This document shows positions 11,261 through 22,309 of a stretch of DNA of 60,000 nt, in pieces (within the stretch, counting starts at the first letter, position 1; each line of letters opens with the position of its first letter). The stretch is from Takakia lepidozioides (lineage: Eukaryota > Streptophyta > Takakiopsida > Takakiales > Takakiaceae), in assembly GCA_030704615.1 (NCBI GenBank), contig CM060731.1:40302001-40362000 (forward strand), in the 5' to 3' direction. The notes under the pieces were generated by a model. It saw only the letters and a program-made list of their open reading frames with translations, did no database searches and had not been told where the DNA came from. A program made the translations under genes and the position numbers.

Positions 11261-11883
11261 CCTTGGCTCCTTGATGCTCTCTAAGACAAGACTAAGCACT
11301 CCATAGCTTTGCCAAGCTCTGAAACCCTAAGGCTTACATTTCCAGCCACAGACACTTCTCTTGTGGTGCAAGAGCTCTTCTTCCAAGCTCTGAAACCCTA
11401 GGTGCACATTCCATGGCCTTGCCGCACCTCTTAGCTCCTGTTCCAGCCCTGCTCTCGCCATGACAAGAGCCCTCTTGCTGAAGCTCGAGATTGAAACCCA
11501 TCTCACCATACTCCACAAAGTGCACTGATTTGCCCCAAGCCAATCAGCCCTTTCGCTTGGTCTTGCAATCCTTCCACAATGACAGCTCGCATTCCAAGTC
11601 CAGTTCTCAGCTTTGCCACCAAAGCCACTATAACCTGCTCTTGACTGGTCCTCTTCCCAATCGTGCTTGCTCATGCATGTACACAATCTGAAACCATCAA
11701 GGTGCTCTGGAATTACCTACAGTATGGTGCTTTCATCTCTGAAGCTGAAGATCGAATGCCAAGGTTTACCACCTCGTAACCCACATCGCCTCCGCTTCTA
11801 ACAACCAAGAGCTCCACGGTGCTCCTTGCATAACAACTTGGTTTCTCTCATTCTCAAGCAAAAACCACAAGTGCTACAACTAA

Positions 11884-11910
11884 CTCGTATCTAGCACTCA
11901 TAGATACGAG
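11884..11910 (-). other. Perfect 10-bp stem-loop just inside DME-1 terminal region
   Basis: CTCGTATCTA and TAGATACGAG flank a 7-nt loop (plus-strand coordinates). It lies immediately 3' (on the RNA) of the primer-binding-like sequence. DME-2 has a comparable ATCTAG...CTAGAT pairing at the same place (~49508-49533). Confidence 0.6.
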
Positions 11911-11926
11911 CTCATCTTTCTCGAGT
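11910..11926 (-). promoter_or_regulatory. Primer-binding-like site of DME-1, complementary to a hairpin loop in region 'a'
   Basis: The coding strand reads TTTATCA then CTCGAGAAAGATGAGC. The 17 nt at 11910-11926 are the exact reverse complement of 12090-12106, which form the loop and part of the stem of the hairpin at 12075-12115. DME-2 keeps the same word at the same position. It does not begin with TGG, so an ordinary tRNA 3'-CCA primer is unlikely. Confidence 0.5.
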
Positions 11927-11990
11927 GATAAAGAAGAAGAATACAAGCACAAGCTCATGCGAGCTCACAAAGCTGAAGCATAAACTCAGG

Positions 11991-11999
11991 CATATATAA
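11991..11999 (-). promoter_or_regulatory. TATA-like box in DME-1 terminal region
   Basis: The coding strand reads GGTTATATATGCC in region 'a'. DME-2 has only a degenerate GCTTATGTAG at the matching place, so a promoter role is tentative. Confidence 0.3.
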
Positions 12000-12074
12000 C
12001 CTCATCACTCAAATACAAGTCAAGCCAAGTGCACCCCACGCCATGGGGAATCCACACTACGGCGCCATAGCTAG

Positions 12075-12115
12075 GCGCGGTGAGGCTCAACTCGAGAAAG
12101 ATGAGCCTCCCGCGC
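12075..12115 (-). other. Conserved bulged hairpin with 12-nt loop in region 'a' of DME-1
   Basis: On the plus strand the arms are GCGCGG-t-GAGGCTCA and TGAGCCTC-CCGCGC: 14 base pairs with one bulge, around the loop ACTCGAGAAAGA. DME-2 has the identical loop on a partly different stem (49730-49764), with paired changes on both arms. On the element RNA the loop is UCUUUCUCGAGU. Confidence 0.7.
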
Positions 12116-12253
12116 TTGCCGTGAAGATAACCACTCCAGGGCCTAAATTTGCCTTGACCCCTGGATTGACACTTGGGCCAATCCCAAATGTCAATATGTA
12201 AAAGCTAGCTATTTCCTAGCTAGTTTCACACTAGTGGTAAAATAACTTAACAA

Positions 12254-14360
12254 CAAGCGCTGAAGACTACTAAAGGTGCAGTGGTGACTTCATCGGTTGA
12301 CATTGTCAAAACCTTTGAAACTCACTCCAGTATCCTTAGGAGAACTTCTAGGTCTAACAGTGAGGGGTCTTCTGCTGAATGGAGGGACACAGTTGGAAAA
12401 ATTGTTCCTATGATTCAAAACAGCCCTGCTGAACTGGAGTATATTTCAATGGCTTATAATGCTCCCATTAGTTCTTCTGAGATTGTAGAAGCAATTGAAC
12501 ATATAAATGGATATAAAGCTGGTGGACCTGATGGTATTGTCAACGAGCTTATCAAGCACGGTGGCGATCCCATGATAGAGGCCCTAGTTCTCCTCTTTAA
12601 CCTTATCTGGAAGACTGAAATGATCCCCTTTCACTGGCGACAGGGGGTCATTGTCAATCTATACAAGAAGGGTGACAGAGAAGAACCAAGGAACTACCGT
12701 GGCATCACGCTCCTCAATGCTGTTGGCAAGACATTATGCAGAGTTATAAGTACTCGTCTCGAGGTTGATCTGGAGTCTAGAGGTTGTTTCCACGAAGGCC
12801 AAGCTGGCTTTCGGCGAAACAGGGGCTGTGTGGATCATATCTTCACTCTAAGCCAGATTATCCAGGGAAGGAAAAAAGAAGGGAAACCCACTTATGTCTT
12901 TTTCCTGGATGTCAAAAAGGCTTATGACACAGTGTGGAGAGATGGCCTATGGTTCCGCCTCTGGTCTTGTGGGATCAAGGGAAAGATGTGGAGAGTTGTC
13001 CACAACTTGTATGCTCACACCAAAAGTTGTGTCACTGTTAACGGACAAAAGTCCAACTTCTTTGACATAGACCAAGGTGTAGCTCAAGGATGTACTCTCT
13101 CCCCTCTGCTCTTCAATGTTTTCATCAATCAACTCCTCGAGGATGTGGAAAGTGAGGGATTTGGGTTAAGGGTGGGTGATACCACCATACCAGCCCTTAC
13201 GTTTGCGGATGACTTCGCAGGCATAGGGGAGACTCCAACCAATCTCCAAGAGTTGATTGATTGCGCGAAGAGATACTTTGATCTTTGGGGCTAGGGCCTA
13301 ATGTCAGCAAATGTGCAGTGGTAGCATTCAACGACAGAGGAGAGGGAGGAAGTGATCTTAAGTGGCAGTGGGGTAGCCAAGAGATCCCGGTCCTCCCTTC
13401 CTACACTTACATGGGCGTTGAGTTCTCCTCCAATTGTAATTGGGATGCACATATCCGGAAAGTTGTTCAAACTGGCAAGGGCAAAGCTCTGGGACTCACT
13501 AAATTTTTCCACTGCAAAAGGGTCAACTCTGAGGTTAAGAAAACCATGCTTTGTCGCGTTATTAGACTGCCTTGGAGTACGGATCTGCTATATGGGTTGA
13601 TAACTCCAACCAGGCTAAGTCTCTAGAATCCATTCAAGTGGGGTGCTTAAGGAGTGTATGTCAACATGCTCCAAAACAGCCAATGTGGCTGTTCAGGGTG
13701 AGTTTGGCATTCCGTCCTTAAGCTCTCGACGAGATGAATTCAAGGTCAGATGGTGGGGTCAGCTGCAACATATGCCCAACACCAGATATCCTAAGTTAAT
13801 CGACTCTATATCTTGGAAACAAGACCGCCCTGTCAAACCGGCTAGAGAGTAGAAGAGATCCTCAAGGACCTGGACCTGGATCCGCAAGTCTTGACCCTGC
13901 TGGATAAATCTGACTTAGAGGCTGTAGTGTCCTTAGCCATGTCTGTTGCCATGAGATTGTCTGATGAAAATGAAGTTAGGCAGAAAACTTCCCTGAACTT
14001 GTTTCCAGTCTGTGACGTGGGGGAGGACATCTTGGATGACCTCAAGGGTCTACCCACTCTCGGCACTAGACTGAAATTTAAACTCAGGGCAGGAAGCCTA
14101 CCTTTGAACAACAAACAGAAATAGAGAGGAAATGGAGAGTGCAATTGCCCGTTGTGTGGGCAATCTGAAGACAGTATTCATTTTCTGATACACTGTCCGG
14201 GGTTCTCTCACCAAAGAGACGCTCTCTTCAAATCTATTAAGGGAATTGTGCCTGTGCCCCTGTTTACCAACTTTGAAAGTTTCGAGGCTGAGCCAAAGCC
14301 CAGGCCCTCCATAGGCCTAGTTTTTGGGCAAATCAGATTGATGCTTGTGTGAAGGGATTT
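12254..14360 (+). pseudogene. LINE-1, 3' part: reverse transcriptase and C-terminal zinc motif
   Basis: The LINE frame resumes at the DME-1 junction. The RT block at 12281-13294 has GYKAGGPDGI, RNYRGITLLNAVGK, EGQAGFRRNRGC, FFLDVKKAYDTVWR, GVAQGCTLSPLLFN and a catalytic FADD-type motif (LTFADDFAG). A frameshift near 13290 moves into 13285-13626 (SYTYMGVEFS). Further shifts lead through FGIPSLSSRRDEFKVRWWGQL to a terminal C-x2-C-x8-H-x4-C module (CPLCG...HFLIHCPG) near 14145-14200. This is the RT, thumb and zinc-knuckle layout of plant LINEs. The 3' end is not sharply marked and lies somewhere in 14360-14540. Confidence 0.9.
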
Positions 14361-14540
14361 CTAGAGGATATCTGGAAAACCCGGATTAATTCTTTATATG
14401 GAGGTAAGTCTTACTACCAACGTCAGCCCCTGACAGAGGTAGGTTCTGTCCCTTTTGTTCCCGCTCAAACTGGGCGCGGGGTCAATGGCCACAAGGCTGC
14501 GGCAAACAACGTCTTGTGAGTACAATATATACAGGGTTTA

Positions 14541-15468
14541 GCCACAAGTAAAAAGCTCAGAATTTTGTTTTGCTATCCACTTTTTTCCAGACGTAAACAT
14601 GATTTAGAGAAAGTTGTGCTAGCTCCCTGCATAGGTGTCGACTCACTATGGAGGTTTAATATTTTGCTAGGTCTGCAAGATGTCAGATGTGGCTTTGTTA
14701 TCACTTACTGATATTGACTTCAGCTTGTCATTGATGATAGGTGGAGAAGAAATTCAGAAAGGATGCATTGTTGAACTTGCTTGAGGAGGCCATGAAGTTG
14801 AATATCTTCTCAAACTTTTTCTTATCCTGCCGCCTGGCTCAAGTCCTATTTTTGACATCACTCTAGTTTGTGCAGGAAAACAGTCACAGAACAAAGAAAG
14901 AATTGGACATGGAGAAGCAGCTTGGAGAGGCAAAACAACTGCTGCAAAGGTTTGAGTGGTCAGTTTGTTTTCAGGATTTGGATGGCTGTTTTCGGGGAGA
15001 AAGTTCATTCAAATGCCCTCGCAGTGAGCTAAAGAAGGAGGGCATGTTTCATCCCTTGTAATCATACAAGTGTGTGCACTGATTGTGCAGCAAAAATCTG
15101 GCAAACAAGTGAAAGGTGTCCATTGTGCAATACCAGATCCACACAAAAACCAATCACAATTCACCTGTGAATTGCATACCCTCACCATGCAACAACCATT
15201 TTGGTGCAACCCAATCTCAAAACATCTTAGAGGCTCTCTTTAGTGTAGTCCATTTTTCTGTACATTCTTGCCCAAGAAAGATCAAGTTTTTCACATCCTG
15301 TAAGTAGCTCAATGTACATATCAATCAAAGCATCTGTCATATCTGAAGCAGTGTTACCAATTGGACTTGAGCCATCAAAGAGAAATGTTTACCTTGATGT
15401 CTCTTGACCTTTCTAAATCATCTCAGGTCTGCATCTTGATTATAAGACCTCCCAAGAGGTGTGCATAA
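14541..15468. other. Intergenic stretch, nothing assigned
   Basis: No open frame resembles a known family, and I saw no terminal repeats or structured RNA. Confidence 0.6.
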
Positions 15469-15524
15469 TTAGGTTTCCTCTACCACCTGTTCCACCAAGA
15501 GCAGGTGGTGTCTGAGAGACAAAC

Positions 15525-15835
15525 AACGGCAGTAACTTGTCAAAGTCACTCCAAACCACCACAGATCCACCCAACGAGCTAACTTACAGAATTCCATATG
15601 CATATCAGGGCCGAGTCTGATGAGAGGGCAAAACAGGCAGAAATAGGTGGAAGAAGAAGGTGCCCTCACCACAGTGTCCTTGACCTTGTCTCATGACCCC
15701 CAAAGCTTCTCCTCATCTCTGTTATCTGTTTTTGGATACTTTCCTGCTGCCACATCGGCAGTAACTTGTCAAAGTAACTCCAAACCACCACAGATCCACC
15801 CACCGAGCTAACTTACAGAATTCAAGAAGGTATTT
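15525..15835 (-). repeat. Dispersed repeat R, about 1.3 tandem units
   Basis: On the minus strand a unit runs from GAATTCTGTAAGTTAGCTCG through GTGGTTTGGAGT, TGACAAGTTACTGCC, GTATCCAAAAACAGATAAC and GGGTCATGAGACAAGG to CTTCTTCCACCTATTTC. It then restarts with GAATTCTGTAAGTTAGCTCG ~240 bp later. Other partial copies lie at 16760-16890 (-), 21110-21185 (+), 22785-22875 (+), 23840-24030 (+), 33905-33995 (+) and 34226-34310 (+), nearly always beside PPR fragments. At 15830 it directly replaces the end of a PPR E-domain. Confidence 0.7.
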
Positions 15836-16747
15836 TGCTGCACGTTCTGCCACCTCCAGATTCCCATGAATTCTGCAGGCACCTAGCAAAGTCCCCCACA
15901 CTGTAGCAGCTGGTTCGCTTCGCATTTTCTTGAAGTCCTCTACCTCATCCACATGTCTTGCACGGCCTAGAAGGTCCACCATGCAGCCAAAATGTTGGTC
16001 TGTGGAAGTCAGGCCATGAGCTTGACTCATAGAATCAAAGTAATGACTGCCTTCATCTACTAGTCCCACATGGCTACATGCAGAGAGAACACATATAAAA
16101 GTGATACCATTTGGCTTCAACCCTTCCTGTTGCATTTGTTCCAATAGTTGCAGGGCCACCCTACCAACCCGTGCTGAGCATATCCTGCAATCATAGCACT
16201 CCATGAGACCACATCTTGTTCAACCATATTGTCAAACACTAGCCAGACATTCTTTATCTCCCCACATTTGGCATACATGTCAACAAGGGTATTTTCCAAA
16301 GTGACTGTTGGCTCAATTCCATCCTTGATAATGTCAGCATGGATTTCTGTGCCCTTTTCCAGGGCTGCTAGGCTGGCACAGGCGTTGAAAACAGAAACAT
16401 GCTTGGATGTCACGCCTTCCCATATCATTCGCTCATGTGTCTCCAAAGCCTCCCTACCACATCCATGCTGGACATATCCTGAAATCATTGCACTCCATGA
16501 GACCACATCTCGTTCGCCATATTTTCAAACACTTGACATGCATCTGTTAAGTTCCCGCACTTGGCATACATGTCAACAAGGGTATTCTGCAGAATGATGC
16601 CATATTTGATGATGGCAGCATGGATCTCTGTGCCCTTTTCAGGTCCACCAGGCTGGCACATGCATTGAGAACACACACAAACGTTACCTGGTTGGGCATA
16701 ACCCCTTTCTGTATCATTTGCTCATAGACCACATCCAAGCTGAGCAT
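15830..16747 (-). pseudogene. PPR protein fragment (PLS class, with E domain), frameshifted
   Basis: Three frames on the minus strand carry tandem 35-residue PPR units such as NTLVDMYAKCGEIKNVWLVF and DVVSWSAMIAGYAQHG, then an E-domain (HFGCMVDLLGRARHVDEVED, WGTLLGACRIHGNLEVAERA). PLS-class PPR proteins bind organellar RNA, usually at C-to-U editing sites. Frameshifts lie near 16550 and 16170, and the E domain ends abruptly in repeat R instead of continuing to E+/DYW, so this is a dead fragment. Confidence 0.85.
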
Positions 16748-16980
16748 ATCCTGCGATCATCCAAACTATCAATGGTTCACTCAACCAGCTAACTTGCAGA
16801 TTTCAACATGAAAATTTAGGGCCGATTCTGATAAGAGGGGAAAACAGGGTGAAATATGTTGAAGAAGGTGCCTGCATTAGCAGTGCCTCGTTCTATCAAT
16901 CGTGCCGCTGCCGCTGCTGTTTCGCACATCATTTGCTTATAGGTCTGCAAAGCCTCCATCCCGCACCCTTGCTGTGCATA

Positions 16981-17898
16981 TCATGCAATTATCGCACTCC
17001 ACAACACCACATCTCGTTCAGCCATACTGTCGAACAGTCCCTTGGCATCCTTAATGCACCCACATTTGACATACATGTCCACCAGGGCAGTGTTCAGCAT
17101 GACACCGGGTACAATTCCAGATTTGACGATGCAAACATGGACCTCTTTGCACTTTTCCAGGCTGCCAGGCTTGCACACGCACTGCAAACGCACACAAACG
17201 TTATGTGGGCGGTTTCACCCATACATGTCCACGAGGGCAGTGTTCAGAATGACAGCTGGTACAATTCCAGCTCTGACGATGTCACCATGGACCTCTTTGC
17301 CCTCTTCCTGAGTTGCCAGGGCAGTGTTCAGAATGACGTTCGGTACAATTCCAGCATTGATGATGTCTCCATGCACCTCTTTGCCCTTTTCCAGCGCTGT
17401 CAGGCTTGCACAAGCATTGGAGATTCCTCCAGCAAATCGCTCAGGGTTGAATTCAAGGGCATCCTCACCCCACAGCTGTGGATCGTGATGCATTTGGACT
17501 TGGTTGGTGATAATAGTAAGTCCTTTTGGGATGAGCAGATTGCCCAACATTATATTCCACGTGATCAAATATCGTTGAAGCATTCTGTTGAACACTTGGT
17601 GAGCATCCATGATGCTCCCGCACTTAAGATACATGTTGACAAGGGTGTCGAGTAGAAAAACTTTTGGAGCGAATCCACTTTGGATAATGTGTGTGTGCAT
17701 CTGCTTTCCAGCTTCCAGACCTTCCATCTTGATGCACTTAAGCAAGAGACAGACATATGTATCTGAATCTGCTGAAATGCCTCCTTGGTTTAAAGTCTGT
17801 AGAGGCTCTGTCAGACTGCCTGCCGCACAAAGTATCTTCACATGCCCAGAAGTGCCATTCTCTACGATCCTAACGACTTCAAGCCCAACAGGGAACAA
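16981..17898 (-). pseudogene. Chimeric PPR fragment interrupted by a P450 segment
   Basis: One open frame (17898-17215) begins with PPR units (GLEAGKQMHTHIIQSGF, DTLVNMYLKCGSIMDAHQVF). It switches after ITWNIML to a cytochrome P450 stretch, then returns to PPR sequence (NACASLTALEKGKEVHGDI). A direct internal duplication of the ALEKGKEVHGDI-type unit follows. The remaining PPR units continue in another frame at 17193-16981. The frame is open throughout the chimera, but nothing shows that it is expressed. Confidence 0.75.
17420..17538 (-). pseudogene. Cytochrome P450 C-terminal fragment (PERF region)
   Basis: The translated segment from LLIPKGLTII to NPERFAGGIS contains the I-P-K-G turn, H-x-DPQLWGEDA and the F-x-P-E-R-F motif, as found before the heme-binding Cys loop of plant P450s. 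It is about 40 codons long and lies in frame inside a PPR fragment. The Cys loop itself is absent. Confidence 0.8.
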
Positions 17899-17899
17899 A

Positions 17900-20225
17900 C
17901 CCTACAAAAATGCCACGGGCTTCCATTACCTGACCCTTCACTTTCAGATTAATGTGACCTCCCCCCTCCAAAGGCTTCTTCACCTCCTCGTTGTGAATTC
18001 TTCCTGCATTGTTGGTGCTATCCCTCCACCCCAGCCATGATTCCAGCAACCACACCTAGCGCACAAAGGCAGATGCGCACAGAGACACGCAAACACAAAC
18101 GAAGCGAGCGAGAAAGAAGCGGCAGCGCGCGCGCGCGAGTGACAAGTTCGGGCTCCGAAAACGTTGGCGCGGCAATTTTTATTGGCGTATTTCGGGCGGG
18201 CAATCCGGGCAGACTCGACAGAATTTGACGACGAAACGTGGCGACGATGACATGGCGACGAAAACGTGGCACTTTGGCACCCTATTCCTGCTCTATGCTA
18301 AAACTAGCTTCCGACCTTCTGTCGTCGCTAGAACTAGGGCTTCACGTTGCTTCGCACTACTAGTGACGAATTCTGAGAACAACATCCAGATAGATGGGCT
18401 ATATTCAAGTTTTATGAACATCATATTCAAATAAACGGAGAAAATGTGGTCAAAGGACCTTACACTCTGTCAAGCCTCCGATTGTTGTGGTGTGCTGAAT
18501 CATGCTCCCTAGTTTTCCCTTCCTCTTATGTTTTGCCAAGGCAAGAGAGCCCATTGCAATTTGAGGATTGTTTCTTTTTTTAATTTGACGGGTGTAATGA
18601 CTCTGGCTCGTTTTGATACAACAAGTAGATTTTGTTTATAAATATTTGTTATATGATATATTTTTCATCTTTATTTTCCTTGGTTTAGATTTCAAATCGT
18701 TTGGATTCTGATTTAATGTCACAGTTTCATGGTTGTTTTTTAATTTAATGCATATTTGTTCCGGCGTTCATCATTTATTGTCTTTTCCCTTAATTTTTTT
18801 TTTTGTCTTTATTTAAAGCATATGTTATCTGGATTCTGTCAGTCCGCATTAACATTTTGTTAACAACCATATATCCGAAGATATATTTTTGAAAAAACAT
18901 AGTTGTCTATATATAATTAGCTTGACAAAAATTATTGTTCTGAAAAAAATCTTTTGTCTTGATAAAGAATACTGATATTGATATTGATATTTCTCTTCAA
19001 ACTTGCAGGTAATTTGTTCTATGAGCTCTCCTTGTTGATTTTCTGAAAACAGTTCCTTTTGTTTTTCCTGATTTGATCATCATGTTTGGCTCTTTCCGGC
19101 CTTGGAACCATGAAGGTCATAAGTTCTCTTCTGATGCGTCTATTGCAATCCTGCTTGGATGCAATTTCCAGGCCCTGCGTATTTGTGGCAATAAGGAAGC
19201 AAACGGAGAGTCCATTGTGCTTAAAATTGTTGGAGACCCGGGCATACTAGGAGGGGTTGAGACCAGTGGGTTTGAGCCTGATAGATGTTTGAGGGTGTAT
19301 TAAAGATTTTAAGCTGGAAGATGAACCTCAGTTATTTATGCACATAGAAGTTGTGATGGTGTTGTACCTTTAGCCCCAAGCATTCCATGGAGGAAGAAAA
19401 AAAAATCATTACGTCCATAGGAACCTCGAAGAGCTTAGAAAAAAGATTTCCAATATCCCTGAAGAGGAATCTTGGGTAATCTCAAGAGCTTATTGAACAA
19501 GACCGCCTAACAATGAAAAGAAATGAAATGAAATGGTACTTTATAAGACAAAACTAGAGCCAAAAAGCAGCCCTAATGCAACTACTACTCAAGGGATTGC
19601 CCAAGGGTCAAGGCCTCGTGCAGGTAAGCTGCCAAGCATTTCTGACCCTCATAATGGAGACTTCAGTGAGAGATTGAGTGGATTCTCACACAGATCTCAT
19701 AATACGGAGGGCACTAAAAGAAGTGTTCTTCAGTTTCAATTTCTTGGTTGCACCTGGTGCAAGCTGGGCACAGGCAGTCTTCCCGTTGCAGGAAAAGAAA
19801 GAGAATTAAATGAAATGGAACTTATAACATCCGCAGAAAGCTCAAAGAGCTTATGGGACAAAATGGGGGAAAACAAAGAGATAGGCTCAACAAAACCAGA
19901 GCCACAAATCAGCCCAAAAACAACTATTGCTCCCTTCTCCTAGTTTGTCCCGATCAGGCATCAAATTTCGAACCAAAAAATATCACAACTGGTGGACTAC
20001 ACATTCAGCTGCATTTCCTTTTAAAATCTTCACTATCTCAGCCGTTCAAATTTAATGTAAGTATGGTCTAACACAACCTCGCTGCAGTGTCACACACAAC
20101 AAGGCATAACGAAGAGATGCATTACCGGGGGCTTCCTATAGGTGGCCAAATGATAAATAAACCCTACTAAATGACAAAAATTTAGGACACAAGTAGCATG
20201 GGGGACAGGCAGTATGAGAAAAGAA
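17900..20225. other. Intergenic; AT-rich core at 18440-19010
   Basis: No gene was recognised. 18100-18250 is GC-rich with a (GC)n run. 18440-19010 is strongly AT-rich with poly-T tracts, unlike its surroundings. A 76-codon frame at 19073-19303 has no family signature. Two diverged copies of an AAATGAAATGGAACTTATAA-like stretch lie near 19525 and 19808. Confidence 0.5.
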
Positions 20226-20330
20226 AAGACCAATACTAATGGCCAGCTTCTCACTGTGGTGGCAAAGAAAAAAATTCCATTTCCTCCTCCCCCACATCAT
20301 GCAATACAAAGCGCATGGCAGGCACCACTA
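20226..20330 (-). pseudogene. DYW-domain fragment of a PPR protein
   Basis: On the minus strand MRFVLHDV then an acidic run (GEEEMEF) is followed, after a frameshift, by CHHSEKLAI. These are the E+/DYW junction and the first zinc-binding His-Ser-Glu of the DYW cytidine-deaminase domain. Only ~35 codons survive. DYW domains carry out C-to-U RNA editing in plant organelles. Confidence 0.75.
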
Positions 20331-20339
20331 GAAGCATTC

Positions 20340-21109
20340 GTGTCTTTTCCGAATCGACTACATGTCCAAAACCACTGAGGGAACAACTTTGAGAGGTTTG
20401 TTACTACTGCGCAGTCGTAACGGATAAATTCGCATTTCTAATGGCGGATAGAAGTTGCATCAATGACTCCGCAGTCGGCGCAATATTTGCGGCGATTTAA
20501 TTCAATTACGTAAATTGTTTTTTTTTTAAAACAGCAATTACAAGTGGTTTTAAGCACTACAGAACGACTCTTAACAACTAGGCATTCATTGCACACCCTA
20601 TTCAAAAATGGAATTTTTATAAGTGCTCCACATGGCTCATGACGTGGAATATTTTAATGTATTTTAGGGCTTGTGTGGCTCATAGAGATTGTTCTAATCG
20701 TCGGATGTAAAATGATCTAAGGGTGGAAGAGTAACTTTGTCCTTTGCCTGAATTTGTCTAAGTGTTGGGGGAGGGATGGAGGCTTGGGAGAGAGACGAAC
20801 AAGTGATGCGAGAAGGACGAAGACCAAATCGAGGCCCATGTCCTGTTGTTGCAAGCGTTTATGGTGTCAGGGGCGCAATATGTGCAAATGTGGGCTCTTG
20901 GCTCCCCTTTGTACCATGATTTGGTACTCTTCTTGATGATCACAATGCTCTTGGGGGAATCAGCTTGGTCTTAGAGCCCATATTTTAATCTTTGCCCGCT
21001 CAGCTGCACCGTGGTGGTTCTTACGGACCAATCCCACATTACCTGATTACAGATACAAGCAGCACGTACAAGAGGTCTTCTTGGGTTCATGGTCAGTCTA
21101 ATCCGCAAT
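20340..21109. other. Intergenic stretch, nothing assigned
   Basis: No gene, terminal repeat or RNA motif was seen; a T9 run lies near 20520. Confidence 0.5.
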
Positions 21110-21167
21110 GGGTCATGACACAAGGTAGAGGACAATGTGGTGAGGGCACCTTCTTCTTCGACCTATT

Positions 21168-22300
21168 TCAGCCTGTTTTGTTGAGATGTAGTGTCGTGGA
21201 GTGCGATGCTTGCAGGATATGCACAGCAGGGATGTGGGATGGAGGCTTTGGAGACCTATGAAGTTGCGAAGGGAGAGTTTGATAACATGGCTGAACGAGA
21301 TGTTGTCTCATGGAACACGTGAATCTTGCAAGACATGGCCAGCATGTGTGCAGGATGAGGGCATTGGAGACATATGAGCAAATGTTGCGAGAAGGGGTGC
21401 AACCTGACTGGGTCACATTCATTTGTGTTTGCAATGCATATGCAAACCTAGCAGCCCTAGAGACTTGGAGACCTGGTAAAGGGCAAAGAGGTCCATCATG
21501 ACATCGTCAAAGCTGGAACTGTACCAGATGTAACAATACCTCGTCGACATGTATGCCAAACATGGGAGCATTCCCTTGTGGACAAAGAGTGTTCAACAAT
21601 ATGGTTGAGCGAATGTGTGTGTGGTGGAACGTGATGATCGCAGGACATGCACAACATGGGCGGGGATTGCGGGTTTTAGAGACCTATGAGCAAATGATGT
21701 GGGTCTAGGGGGTGAAGCCCGAGCACATTACGTTTGTTTGTGTTTGTAGTGCATATGCGAGCCTGCTGGAGAAGGGCAAAGAGGTCCATGGTTGCATCGT
21801 CAAAGCTGGAATTGTGGCAGATGTCATTCTGAACAATACCCTTGTGGACAGGATGAGCAAATGGTTTGGGAGGGGGTGAAGTCCGACCGTAAATTATGTT
21901 TGTTTGTGTTTGTAGTGCATGTGCGAGCCTGCTGGAGAAGGGCAAAAAGATCCATGGCTGCATCATCAAAGCTGGAATTGTGGCAGATTTCATTCTGAAC
22001 AATACTCTTGTGGAGATGTATGCCAAGCTCAAAGAGGAATTGGAGACATATGAGCAAATGTTACGGGAAGGAGTGCAGCCTGGCCGGGTCGAGGCGGCAA
22101 AGAGGTCCATGGTGACATCGTCAAAGCTGGAATTGTACCATATGTCATTCTGAATAGTACCCTTACATAGATATGTATGCCAAATGTGGGTGCATCAAAT
22201 ATGCAAAGGGAGTGTTCAACAATATGGCTGAACGAAATGTGGTATGATCATGGAGCCCATGATTGCAGGATATGTACAGTGGGATGGAGTCCTTGAAGAC
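21168..22300 (+). pseudogene. Decayed PPR gene fragments
   Basis: Short PPR pieces occur in several frames: ALETYEQMLREGVQPDWVTF at 21355-21430, VCVCSACASLLEKGKKIHGC and AGIVADFILNNTLVEMYAKL at 21896-22030, and DNA-level remnants of the same unit at 21540-21850 and 22080-22300. Similar blocks are duplicated (compare 21720-21850 with 21895-22015). Every unit is broken by stops or indels. Confidence 0.75.
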
Positions 22301-22309
22301 CTCTAAGCA

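Larger units (their letters stand above)
1635..12252 (-). mobile_element. DME-1: Ty3/gypsy-like retroelement carrying DNA methyltransferase and PHD finger
   Basis: A complete but decayed insertion on the minus strand. Its 5' end is TGTTAAGTT (at 12252) and its 3' end is GCGCACGACA (at 1635), so it has TG...CA ends. It is flanked by ACAA at 1631-1634 and 12253-12256, a likely 4-bp target duplication. Order on the coding strand: terminal region 'a' (to ~11927), a 2.6-kb repeat-rich leader, gag, protease, cytosine methyltransferase, UAG, RT-RNase H, integrase, PHD finger, a G-run (polypurine-tract-like) and terminal region 'b'. It sits inside LINE-1. No pair of long terminal direct repeats could be found: 'a' occurs only at the 5' end and 'b' only at the 3' end. 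Many single-base indels make it non-autonomous now. Confidence 0.9.

Noticed and set aside
11880-12252. Hammerhead ribozyme (retrozyme-like) in the DME terminal region
   Set aside because: The hairpin-rich terminal region prompted the check, but no CTGATGA plus GAAA core was found on either strand of 'a' in DME-1 or DME-2.
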